DNA from: Pseudoduganella violaceinigra DSM 15887
Lineage (GTDB): Bacteria > Pseudomonadota > Gammaproteobacteria > Burkholderiales > Burkholderiaceae_D
Direction: 5' to 3'
Length of the DNA stretch: 64,000 nucleotides
NCBI RefSeq assembly: GCF_000425385.1
Contig: NZ_AUDI01000009.1
Span: 248,001-312,000, forward strand
A program made the translations under genes and the position numbers. This document shows, one piece after another, positions 55,669 through 64,000 of this stretch (positions are counted from its first letter, which is position 1; each line of letters begins with the position of its first letter). Below the pieces are notes generated by a model. It saw only the letters and a list, made by a program, of their open reading frames with translations, searched no databases and was not told where the DNA came from.

Positions 55669-56988
55669 TTACAGCTTGCCGTAGGAATGCAAGCCAGACA
55701 GGAACATATTCACGCCCAGGAAGGCGAACGTGGTGACCAGCAGGCCAATCAGCGCCCACCACGCCGACCAGCGGCCGCGCAAGCCCGACATCAGGCGCAT
55801 GTGCAGCCAGGCCGCGTAATTGAGCCAGACGATCAGGGCCCAGGTTTCCTTCGGATCCCAGGACCAGTAGCCGCCCCAGGCTTCCGCCGCCCACAGCGCG
55901 CCAAGGATGGTGGCGATGGTGAAGAAGGCAAAGCCGATCGAGACCGCCTTGTACATCACATCTTCCAGCACTTCGGCATCGGGCAGGCGGTTGACGATGC
56001 GCGACCGCAGCAGGTTCCCCAGCGCGAACAGCACCATCAGGCCGACGATCATCTTGCCGCTCTTGAGCAGCGCCATATTGGTAGCCTCTTCCGTCAAGCC
56101 GGTCTTGGCCAGCATGCCGAACAGGGACAGGATCACCGCCGGGATCACGCCCAGCGCCTTCCACATGACGCGCGGCTCCTCATATTTCAGCAGGTAGGCC
56201 CAGGCCACCATCGACGCCAGCGCAAACGTGCCGTAGCCGATGAAGTTGGCCGGCACGTGGATCTTCATCCACCAGCTTTTCAGCGCCGGCACCAGGGGCT
56301 GGATTTCGGCCGCGCCGCGCGCCGCCGAGTACCACAGCAGGAAGGCGACCGCGGCCGTGATCACTAGCAGCACGAAGGGGCCCAGCGCGCGGGTGGCGTA
56401 GTGCGCTTCGTAATACAGGTAGAACATGGCGGTGATCAGCGAGAACAGCACGAACACTTCGTACAGGTTCGAAATCGGGATGTGGCCAATGTCGGCGCCG
56501 ATCAGGTAGGACTCGTACCAGCGCACCAGCATGCCGGTCACGCCCAGTACCACGCCAGCCCAGCACAGGATCGAGCCCGCCGCGCCGCCCAGGGCGGAGC
56601 GGCTAAGCATGCCGCCCCAATAGAACAGGGTGGACAGAACGAACATCGTACTCATCCACAGGATCGCCGACTGGCTCGACAGCATGTACTTGAGCCAGAA
56701 GCGCGACTCGGCCGCGGCCAGCTGGCCGCCATACATGCCGATGCCGGCCAGCGCCAGCGCGAAAGTCAGCGGCATCAGCCAGCGCAGCGGCTTCCAATAC
56801 CAGCCCAGCGCGGAGAAGGCGGGCGCCGAGGCCAGCAGGATGCCTTTCTCGTACACATCCATATAGGCGCCGAAGCGCTGGAACGCATACAGCGCACCGG
56901 CGAACAGGACCAGGGAAAACAGCCAGTCAAACGCGCCCAGGCGCTTGAAATAGCCCGGCTGCTGGGCATAGATTTGTGTCGCTTCCAT
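55669..56988 (-). CDS. ccsB: System II cytochrome c biogenesis protein CcsB (WWD protein, CcsA/ResC type)
   Basis: 439-residue polytopic protein of the heme handling family. The WWD heme-binding motif is present as WGGYWSWDPKETW, with flanking histidines in later helices. With ResB it exports heme and attaches it to CXXCH motifs of apocytochromes in the periplasm. The ATG at 56988 was preferred to one eight codons upstream because GGAGAA stands at the right distance from it. It lies 28 bp after resB. Confidence 0.94.
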   Translation of the reverse strand: MEATQIYAQQPGYFKRLGAFDWLFSLVLFAGALYAFQRFGAYMDVYEKGILLASAPAFSALGWYWKPLRWLMPLTFALALAGIGMYGGQLAAAESRFWLKYMLSSQSAILWMSTMFVLSTLFYWGGMLSRSALGGAAGSILCWAGVVLGVTGMLVRWYESYLIGADIGHIPISNLYEVFVLFSLITAMFYLYYEAHYATRALGPFVLLVITAAVAFLLWYSAARGAAEIQPLVPALKSWWMKIHVPANFIGYGTFALASMVAWAYLLKYEEPRVMWKALGVIPAVILSLFGMLAKTGLTEEATNMALLKSGKMIVGLMVLFALGNLLRSRIVNRLPDAEVLEDVMYKAVSIGFAFFTIATILGALWAAEAWGGYWSWDPKETWALIVWLNYAAWLHMRLMSGLRGRWSAWWALIGLLVTTFAFLGVNMFLSGLHSYGKL

Positions 56989-57016
56989 TTGTGTTCTCCA
57001 AAAACCTGGCAACAGC

Positions 57017-59110
57017 TTACGCCGATTGCGGCAGTTTCTCCTTGAGTTCCTTAAATTCCTTCTCGAAATCCAGCGTCTTGCGCTGGGTGCTCATGGCCAT
57101 CAAGGCCTCGGCGCCGGTCTCGCCGCCCTTGATCCACACCCAGACGCGGCGTTCGCGGATATAGAACATCGCGAACACCCCCAGCACCAGCAGCAGGCAG
57201 CCGATATACACCAGGGTCTTGCCCGGCGAACGGGTGACCTGGAACACCGAGGCCTTGACCTCGACGAACTCGTCCAGCTGCAGGTAGACCGGCGCCCCGT
57301 AGAAGAAGCTGTCCGACAAGGCATTGGTGGCCTGCTGCAGGAAACGGCCGTGCGCCTCGTCCATTGCGGCGGCCGGCTTGCCATCCTTCTCGCGCGCCAC
57401 CTGCCACAGCTCCCACATCGAGCCGTTCAGGATTTTCAGGAAGATTTCCGCCGCGTTGGTCTGTTCGGCCTGCGGTACCTTGTCCTGCAGGAAGCGGCTG
57501 ATGGCGAAGAAGCCGGCGCTCTTGGCGTCCCCGGCGAAGATTTCCAGGCCCTTCAGCGCGGAGCCTTCAAGTTGCGCGCGCAAGGTGTCGCCCGCTTTCG
57601 ACTTCGGCATCGCCAGCGCGGCATAGCGTTCGGCGGCCTTCTGGCGCAGCGCCGGGTCCTGCAGGGCGGCGCGCAGGCGCATCCAGTCGCGTACGCTGTG
57701 TTCGTCGTCCACGGGAATGCGCAGGTAGCTGAACGGGTCGGCCGGGGTGGCGCGCACGCCGGACAGGAAAAAGGTTTCGCCGTCCATGGTGACCGGCTGC
57801 ATATAGTTCTGGAATTCGCGCGCCTGGCCGGTCTTGTCGCGCAGCTTGTACTGCACCGAGGGGCCGAGGTTTTTCAAGTCCTTGCTGTGGGCGGTCTTGG
57901 CAGCCGAACCGAGTTGCTTGTCCAGGCTGCGGGCGATGGATTCGTTCAGGTTCTCGCCCTTGCTGACGGCGCGCGCGTCCTGGCTGCCCATGTTTTCCAC
58001 ATTGAAGGGGCGGAAGTCGCTCCACTCCACGCTGTAGTCGTCATCTAGCTTGCTCGCGCCATTCACTTCGCCTTGCATGGCGAAGCTGGTGCTGCCGGCC
58101 CCCTGCATCGGGTAGCCGACCAGCTTGAGCTTGGTGCCCCCATCCTCGAAGGAGGACTGGTAGATTGCCACGCCTTCAAAGATCAGCGGCTTGTTCACTT
58201 CGATCACGGCATCGACACTCTTGCCGCTCTCGTTGGAACGCACGGTGACATGGCTGGCGAACAGCTTCGGCATGCCGGTGCTGTAGAAGTCGATATCGAA
58301 TTTCTTCAGCTGGATCGAGAACGGCAATTCCTGCAACAGCACGCCATCCGGACGGGCCAGGATGGCGGTATTGCCGGTCGTGCCCTCCGGCAAGGCGATA
58401 TTGCCGCGGTAGGTCGGGTTGTGCACCCCGAGGCGGTGCTGGGCCGGCACGTCGGCGATCAGGCCGGAGCCGGCGAAGGCGGTCTTGCCCAGCAGCCATT
58501 GCTGGAAGCGGATCGGCAGGTCGGAATCCAGCATGCCGCCCACCAGGATGACGACGATGGCGCTGTGGGCAAAGATATAGCCGAACTTGTTGCCGGCGCC
58601 GCGCTTGGCCGTGACCAGGGTGGCGCCCTCTTTTTCCACGATCCTGGCGGCATAGCCGGCATGGCCCAGGCGCTGGGCCGTCTGGCCGGCCAGCGCGGCG
58701 CGCGCCAGGGGCGACTGCCAATGGTGCTTGTGGTGGAAGTTGTTCAGCGACGCTTCGCGCACCTTCTCGCGCCAGCTGCGCATATCCTTCAGCATCTTCG
58801 GCGTATTGTGCACCACGCACAGCGAAGTCGAGACGACCAGCAAGCCGCACATGGCAACAAACCACCAGGACGAGTAGATGGCGTACAGCCCCAGCTTGTT
58901 GAACACTTCGAACCAAAACGGGCCAAACTGGTTGATGTAGTTCGGCATTGGCTGGCTTTGCTGCACGATGGTACCAATGATGGCGGCAAAGATGATCACC
59001 ACGAACAGGGCGATCGCAAAGCGCATCGAAGACAGCAGCTCGACGGTCTCAGCGACTGGGCCGCGGCGGTGGCGCAGCTGGATTCCGGAAGTGGTGGGGG
59101 CGTTGCTCAT
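57017..59110 (-). CDS. resB: System II cytochrome c biogenesis protein ResB
   Basis: 697-residue protein. Three N-terminal helices (about residues 30-165) are followed by a large periplasmic domain (about 215-610) and a final helix near residue 650, with a basic cytoplasmic tail. ResB complexes with CcsB to deliver heme and hold apocytochromes. It is co-transcribed with ccsB and separated from cytochrome c4 by a terminator. Confidence 0.94.
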   Translation of the reverse strand: MSNAPTTSGIQLRHRRGPVAETVELLSSMRFAIALFVVIIFAAIIGTIVQQSQPMPNYINQFGPFWFEVFNKLGLYAIYSSWWFVAMCGLLVVSTSLCVVHNTPKMLKDMRSWREKVREASLNNFHHKHHWQSPLARAALAGQTAQRLGHAGYAARIVEKEGATLVTAKRGAGNKFGYIFAHSAIVVILVGGMLDSDLPIRFQQWLLGKTAFAGSGLIADVPAQHRLGVHNPTYRGNIALPEGTTGNTAILARPDGVLLQELPFSIQLKKFDIDFYSTGMPKLFASHVTVRSNESGKSVDAVIEVNKPLIFEGVAIYQSSFEDGGTKLKLVGYPMQGAGSTSFAMQGEVNGASKLDDDYSVEWSDFRPFNVENMGSQDARAVSKGENLNESIARSLDKQLGSAAKTAHSKDLKNLGPSVQYKLRDKTGQAREFQNYMQPVTMDGETFFLSGVRATPADPFSYLRIPVDDEHSVRDWMRLRAALQDPALRQKAAERYAALAMPKSKAGDTLRAQLEGSALKGLEIFAGDAKSAGFFAISRFLQDKVPQAEQTNAAEIFLKILNGSMWELWQVAREKDGKPAAAMDEAHGRFLQQATNALSDSFFYGAPVYLQLDEFVEVKASVFQVTRSPGKTLVYIGCLLLVLGVFAMFYIRERRVWVWIKGGETGAEALMAMSTQRKTLDFEKEFKELKEKLPQSA

Positions 59111-59135
59111 TACTCGGGGAAAAGTCAGGAGGATA

Positions 59136-59171
59136 ACAACAAAAAGGGCAGCCTGCTTGCGCGGCCGCCCT
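59136..59171 (-). terminator. Rho-independent terminator after cytochrome c4
   Basis: On the minus strand AGGGCGGCC pairs with GGCTGCCCT (one G-U) around a nine-base loop and is followed by TTTTTGTTG. It separates cytochrome c4 expression from resB-ccsB. Confidence 0.78.
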
Positions 59172-59211
59172 GTTCATGTCCAGTACCGCCCGGCAGCGGG
59201 CGGTGCATTGA

Positions 59212-59877
59212 TTACTTCAAGCCGGCCATGTAGTCGGCAACCGCTTCGATTTCCTTGTCGGACATGCGGTAGGCGATGGCTTGCATTTCAGGGCTCGACT
59301 TGCGGGTGTTGGCCTTGAATGCCTTCAGGGTGGCGGCGGTGTAATCCTGGTGCTGGCCGCCCACGCGCGGGTAGGCCGACGGCATGCCGGCACCGGCCGG
59401 GCCGTGGCAGGAAGCGCAGGCCGGGACGCGGTTTTCGGCGATACCGCCGCGGTAGATCTTCTTGCCCAGCTCGACGGTATCCTTGTTCTTGGCAGCGCCG
59501 GACTTGCTCGCTTCCGTATTCAGGTAGGCCGCGATGTTTTTCTTTTCTTCATCGGACAGTGCCTTGGCGAACGGGGTCATCACGGTGCCGGGGCGGGCAT
59601 CGCCGCTGAACGCCAGCAGTTGCTTGTAGATATAGGCTTCGCCCTGGCCGCCCAGTTTCGGGTTGACGGTGATGGTGGATGCGCCCTTGGCGCCGTGGCA
59701 GGTGACGCAGGCCGGGATGCCGCGCGCGTTGTCGCCTTCCGCGTACAGGGTGGCGCCTTTGGCCGGGTCCGCTTTGGCGGCGGCCGGGGCGTGGGCTTCG
59801 TTGGCCGAGGCCGCACCGGTCACAGCCAGCATTGCGATGAACAAGGATTTTACAAATGGCGAAAACGCACGATTCAT
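59212..59877 (-). CDS. Diheme cytochrome c4
   Basis: 221-residue periplasmic electron carrier. A signal peptide ends GAASA. Two class I cytochrome domains follow, with heme motifs CVTCH (residues 57-61) and CASCH (154-158) and methionine ligands near MTPFAKALSDEE and MQAIAYRMSDKE. It donates electrons to terminal oxidases such as cbb3. It is placed upstream of the System II genes that mature it and diverges from engB. Confidence 0.93.
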   Translation of the reverse strand: MNRAFSPFVKSLFIAMLAVTGAASANEAHAPAAAKADPAKGATLYAEGDNARGIPACVTCHGAKGASTITVNPKLGGQGEAYIYKQLLAFSGDARPGTVMTPFAKALSDEEKKNIAAYLNTEASKSGAAKNKDTVELGKKIYRGGIAENRVPACASCHGPAGAGMPSAYPRVGGQHQDYTAATLKAFKANTRKSSPEMQAIAYRMSDKEIEAVADYMAGLK

Positions 59878-59980
59878 TCAGACACCCTGGGACAAAGTAA
59901 ATAGTTAGCGGTAGAGGAATCGGGTCATGCGAATTGCCTCATTGACCGGCAATATAGCATGGCAACAATTCGTAACCCCT

Positions 59981-59992
59981 TATTGTACAATA
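59981..59992. promoter_or_regulatory. Palindrome TATTGTACAATA between cytochrome c4 and engB
   Basis: A perfect 12-base palindrome that lies 36 bp before engB and about 100 bp before the cytochrome c4 start. It contains the -10-like TACAAT on the plus strand. It could be a promoter element or an operator; the evidence is limited to symmetry and position. Confidence 0.35.
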
Positions 59993-60028
59993 GCTTTTCT
60001 GCTTTATTGCCCTCTTTTGTTGCCCCCC

Positions 60029-61734
<1,706 letters not shown>

Positions 61735-61751
61735 GCCGGGACAGCGCTATG

Positions 61752-61780
61752 AAAAAGGGCCGCTCACAGCGGCCCTTTTT
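61752..61780. terminator. Bidirectional rho-independent terminator
   Basis: AAAAAGGGCCGCT and AGCGGCCCTTTTT form a 13-base-pair stem with a three-base loop and A/T flanks, ending both hemB (plus) and the symporter gene (minus). Confidence 0.9.
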
Positions 61781-61786
61781 ATTTCG

Positions 61787-63256
61787 TCAGGCATTCAAGC
61801 CTTTAACGTGGTGTACGCTTTCCTGCCGGTTTTGCAGGAACTGCGGCATCAGCGAACCGGCGATCAGGCCGACGAAGGCCATCGCCAGGCCGGCCAGTTG
61901 GCCAGGGAACATCTTCGACAATTCTTCGCCGCCGATTTGCGGGAAGAACAGCAGCCAGGTCCCGATGCCCAGCACCAGCGACAGGATCGCGCCCTGGGTG
62001 GTGGCGCGCTTCCAGTACAGGCCCATCACCAGCGGCACGAACGCTCCGACCAGGGTGACTTGGTAGGCGCTCGACACCAGCTCATAAATCGAGGTGCCCT
62101 TCATCGCCACCGCATACATCAGCACGGAGCCGGCGAAGATCACGATGGTGGCGCGCATGGCGAACAGCTGCTGCTTGTCTCCCATTCCCGGACGCAGATT
62201 CTTCAGGATGTTTTCCACAAAGCTGGTCGACGGCGCCAGCAGAGTGGCCGATGAGGTCGACTTGATGGCCGACAGCAGCGCGCCGAAGAACAGGATCTGC
62301 ATCACCAGCGGCATCTTGGTGAGCACGAAGGTCGGCAGCAGGCGCTGGTAGTCGTTCTTGACCATTTCCAGGCCGTGGTCGCCCATCACGATGATGGCGC
62401 AGCAAACGATGAACATCGGCACCGCCGCGAACAGAATATAGCTGGCGCCGCCGATAATGGCGCCGGTACGCGCGGTCGGCGCGTTCTTGGCCGACATCAC
62501 GCGCTGGAACACGTCCTGCTGCGGGATCGAACCGAGCATCATGGTCACGGCCGAGCCGACGAAGAAGGCCACGTCGGTGAACTTGGCCGGCGGCAGGAAG
62601 CTGCCCAGATCCTTGCTCGACACCATCTCGACCACCTTGCCGGCGCCGCCCGCCAGGTCGGCCGAGAAGAAGGCGATCACGGACAGGCCGACCACCAGCA
62701 CAATCATCTGGATGAAGTCAGTCCATGCCACGGCCAGGAAGCCGCCGATCACCACATAGATCAGCACGGCCAGGGTGCCGACGACCATGCCCATGGTTTC
62801 CGACATGGCGCCGTTGGTCAGCACGGAAAACACCAGGCCGAGCGCCGTGATCTGCGCCGCCACCCAGCCCAGATAGGAAACGATGATGGCCACCGAGCAG
62901 AACACCTCGATGCCCTTGCCGAAGCGCTGGCGGTAAAAGTCGCCGATGGTCAGCAGGTTGAGCTTGTACAGGCGGGCCGCGAAGAACATGCCGACCAGGA
63001 TCAGGCAGGTGCCCGCGCCGAACGGATCTTCCACGATGGCGTTCAAGCCGCCCTGGATGAATTTGGCGGGAATGCCCATCACCGTTTCCGCGCCAAACCA
63101 GGTCGCAAACGTTGTCGTCACCACCATAATCAGGGGCAGGCTGCGGCCGGCCACCGCGAAGTCGGTCGTGTTCTTGATGCGGGTACCGGCCCACACGCCC
63201 AGGCCAAGGGTACCCAGCAGGTACAGGACGACAAAGGAAATCAGGGTGATGTTCAT
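61787..63256 (-). CDS. Sodium:solute symporter (SSS) family protein
   Basis: 489-residue transporter with about 13 helices. The family landmarks are TDFAVAGRSLPL in the first loop, ATWFGAETVMG in the unwound helix 1 region, and GGFLAVAWTDFIQ, the classical SSS signature. Substrates in the family include proline, pantothenate, acetate and sugars; the substrate cannot be deduced. It is probably monocistronic, with the hemB terminator at its 3' end. Confidence 0.9.
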   Translation of the reverse strand: MNITLISFVVLYLLGTLGLGVWAGTRIKNTTDFAVAGRSLPLIMVVTTTFATWFGAETVMGIPAKFIQGGLNAIVEDPFGAGTCLILVGMFFAARLYKLNLLTIGDFYRQRFGKGIEVFCSVAIIVSYLGWVAAQITALGLVFSVLTNGAMSETMGMVVGTLAVLIYVVIGGFLAVAWTDFIQMIVLVVGLSVIAFFSADLAGGAGKVVEMVSSKDLGSFLPPAKFTDVAFFVGSAVTMMLGSIPQQDVFQRVMSAKNAPTARTGAIIGGASYILFAAVPMFIVCCAIIVMGDHGLEMVKNDYQRLLPTFVLTKMPLVMQILFFGALLSAIKSTSSATLLAPSTSFVENILKNLRPGMGDKQQLFAMRATIVIFAGSVLMYAVAMKGTSIYELVSSAYQVTLVGAFVPLVMGLYWKRATTQGAILSLVLGIGTWLLFFPQIGGEELSKMFPGQLAGLAMAFVGLIAGSLMPQFLQNRQESVHHVKGLNA

Positions 63257-63346
63257 GCGGCGAAAACTCCGGCTCCGAGCGGCAAATTCGGCGATTATAG
63301 CGGCAAGAACTCGGCTGGTTTGAAGAATTTTTACAACGTTGTTGCC

Positions 63347-64000
63347 TTATCGCACTTTCCCATAATTCGGGAAGAATTCCAGCATCAGGAAGGCTTGCAG
63401 CTCTTTCTCGTCCTCCTTGCGCGCGCTCATAGGAACATTGCGGCCGAGGCGGTGCGACTCCCAGACGAAGTCGCCCGGCTTCTCCTTGCGGATCATTTCG
63501 ATCATCTTCTTCACGATTGCCGTTTCGACATCCTTTTCCGTCCCCTGCTCCACGCGCACCTGCTGCAGCCACTGGCGCTTGAAGTTCGAGCTGAAGCCTT
63601 TGAACTTGATCTCCGCGCTATTGAAGCTCTGGTTCACGATCTGGAACACGCCGCCCGAGTCATTACGCTCGCCATTCGCGTTGCGGCCCTGGGCACCCAT
63701 GATATTGGCCATGGCGCGCGCCTTGGCCTGGGCGCCGGCATCCTCCTCCTGGGCCGGCTGCTGGGCATCGCCCATGCGCGCGCGACGGCGTTTTTCGACC
63801 AGGGCCGCCATGTCCGGCACATCCTCCGGCGGCGGCGTCAGCTTGGCCTGCTCCGGCGGCACCACCTGCTCCTGCGGCTTGATGGTTTCGGTAATGGCAT
63901 TCTTGTTCGGCGGCAGGTAGGCGCGCGCCGAACGCGGCGTTTCCTTGGCCGGCTTGGGCTGGGCCTTCGGCTGCGCCTTCGCTTTGGGCTGGGGTGCCGG
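63347..64000 (-). CDS. Unrecognised protein, C-terminal part (5' end outside window)
   Basis: The frame is open to the window edge, giving 217 visible residues. The first part is a Pro/Lys/Ala/Gln-rich repeat (PKAKAQPKAQPK), like a TonB-type periplasmic spanner. A charged segment (about 75-105) and a C-terminal folded domain follow (FKGFSSNFKRQWLQQVRVEQG, ending FFPNYGKVR). I do not recognise the domain. The TonB-like low complexity may mean it spans the periplasm, but no TonB C-terminal motif is seen. Confidence 0.65.
   Translation of the reverse strand, partial: PAPQPKAKAQPKAQPKPAKETPRSARAYLPPNKNAITETIKPQEQVVPPEQAKLTPPPEDVPDMAALVEKRRRARMGDAQQPAQEEDAGAQAKARAMANIMGAQGRNANGERNDSGGVFQIVNQSFNSAEIKFKGFSSNFKRQWLQQVRVEQGTEKDVETAIVKKMIEMIRKEKPGDFVWESHRLGRNVPMSARKEDEKELQAFLMLEFFPNYGKVR

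Noticed and set aside
52922..56164. Minus-strand open frame of about 1080 codons opposite the metalloprotease gene
   Set aside because: It is antisense to a protein with a clear signal, linker and HEIGH motif, it runs into ccsB, and its translation is low-complexity Arg/Gly/His/Gln-rich. It is a by-product of high GC.

Overview
This is a high-GC chromosomal window from a betaproteobacterium. The gene content and order point to the Oxalobacteraceae (Massilia/Duganella/Telluria/Janthinobacterium type). Supporting signs are the kdsD-kdsC-lptCAB-rpoN-hpf block, the pilMNOPQ-aroK/aroB-dgt block divergent from a class A PBP, System II cytochrome c maturation next to cytochrome c4, engB-hemB, and ispE-tRNA-Gln-prs-rplY. 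Genus assignment is an inference from gene order and protein character. I saw no rRNA, CRISPR array, transposase, integrase or phage gene.

Layout. 1-2239: ptsN (cut by the window edge), hprK and rapZ, the nitrogen-PTS/HPr kinase regulatory cluster. 2246-7201: an accessory stretch with a GNAT acetyltransferase, a VOC protein, an SRPBCC-like protein, three small unrecognised exported/membrane proteins, a YdjM-type membrane hydrolase, and an Lrp regulator translationally coupled to a 3-hydroxyisobutyryl-CoA hydrolase homologue. 7290-12747 (minus): hpf, rpoN, lptB, lptA, lptC, kdsC and kdsD, for Kdo synthesis and LPS transport plus sigma-54; a CPA2 antiporter diverges from it (12805-14784). 14840-20973: a diguanylate cyclase, a MOSC protein, a NYN/OST-HTH putative ribonuclease, small NTF2-like and tautomerase proteins, ychF and a DinB protein. 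21088-25709: a large DUF2339 membrane protein coupled to a DUF3999 partner. 25706-30195: pth and rplY-prs-tRNA-Gln, separated by a DUF4440 protein, a DUF1460 cysteine-hydrolase-like protein and a 59-residue cysteine-rich exported peptide.

30273-33540 (minus): a TPR lipoprotein, lolB and ispE read into the tRNA-Gln/prs/rplY transcript. 33589-37465 (plus): mutM, a dynamin-family GTPase and mutY in a tight operon. 37544-41019 (minus): a TMEM175-type channel, dgt, and an uninterrupted AroK-AroB fusion. 41173-46282 (minus): pilM-N-O-P-Q with overlapping genes, facing away from mrcA (46588-48915) across a 305-bp AT-rich intergenic region. 48950-50771: cyaY, lptM and lysA. 50764-52322: the MsrPQ periplasmic methionine sulfoxide repair pair. 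52490-55414: a 974-residue ImpA-like metalloprotease lipoprotein. 55669-59877: ccsB, resB and cytochrome c4. 60029-61734: engB-hemB. 61787-63256: a sodium:solute symporter. 63347-64000: the C-terminal part of an unrecognised protein.

Most of the window is envelope and core housekeeping: LPS and lipoprotein transport, peptidoglycan, type IV pili, cytochrome c, nucleotide-pool and oxidised-base repair. The items I consider most worth a second look are the dynamin GTPase locked between mutM and mutY, the AroKB fusion, the NYN/OST-HTH/RG-rich protein, the DUF2339-DUF3999 pair, the small cysteine-rich peptide, and the inverted orientation of ptsN-hprK-rapZ relative to rpoN-hpf.
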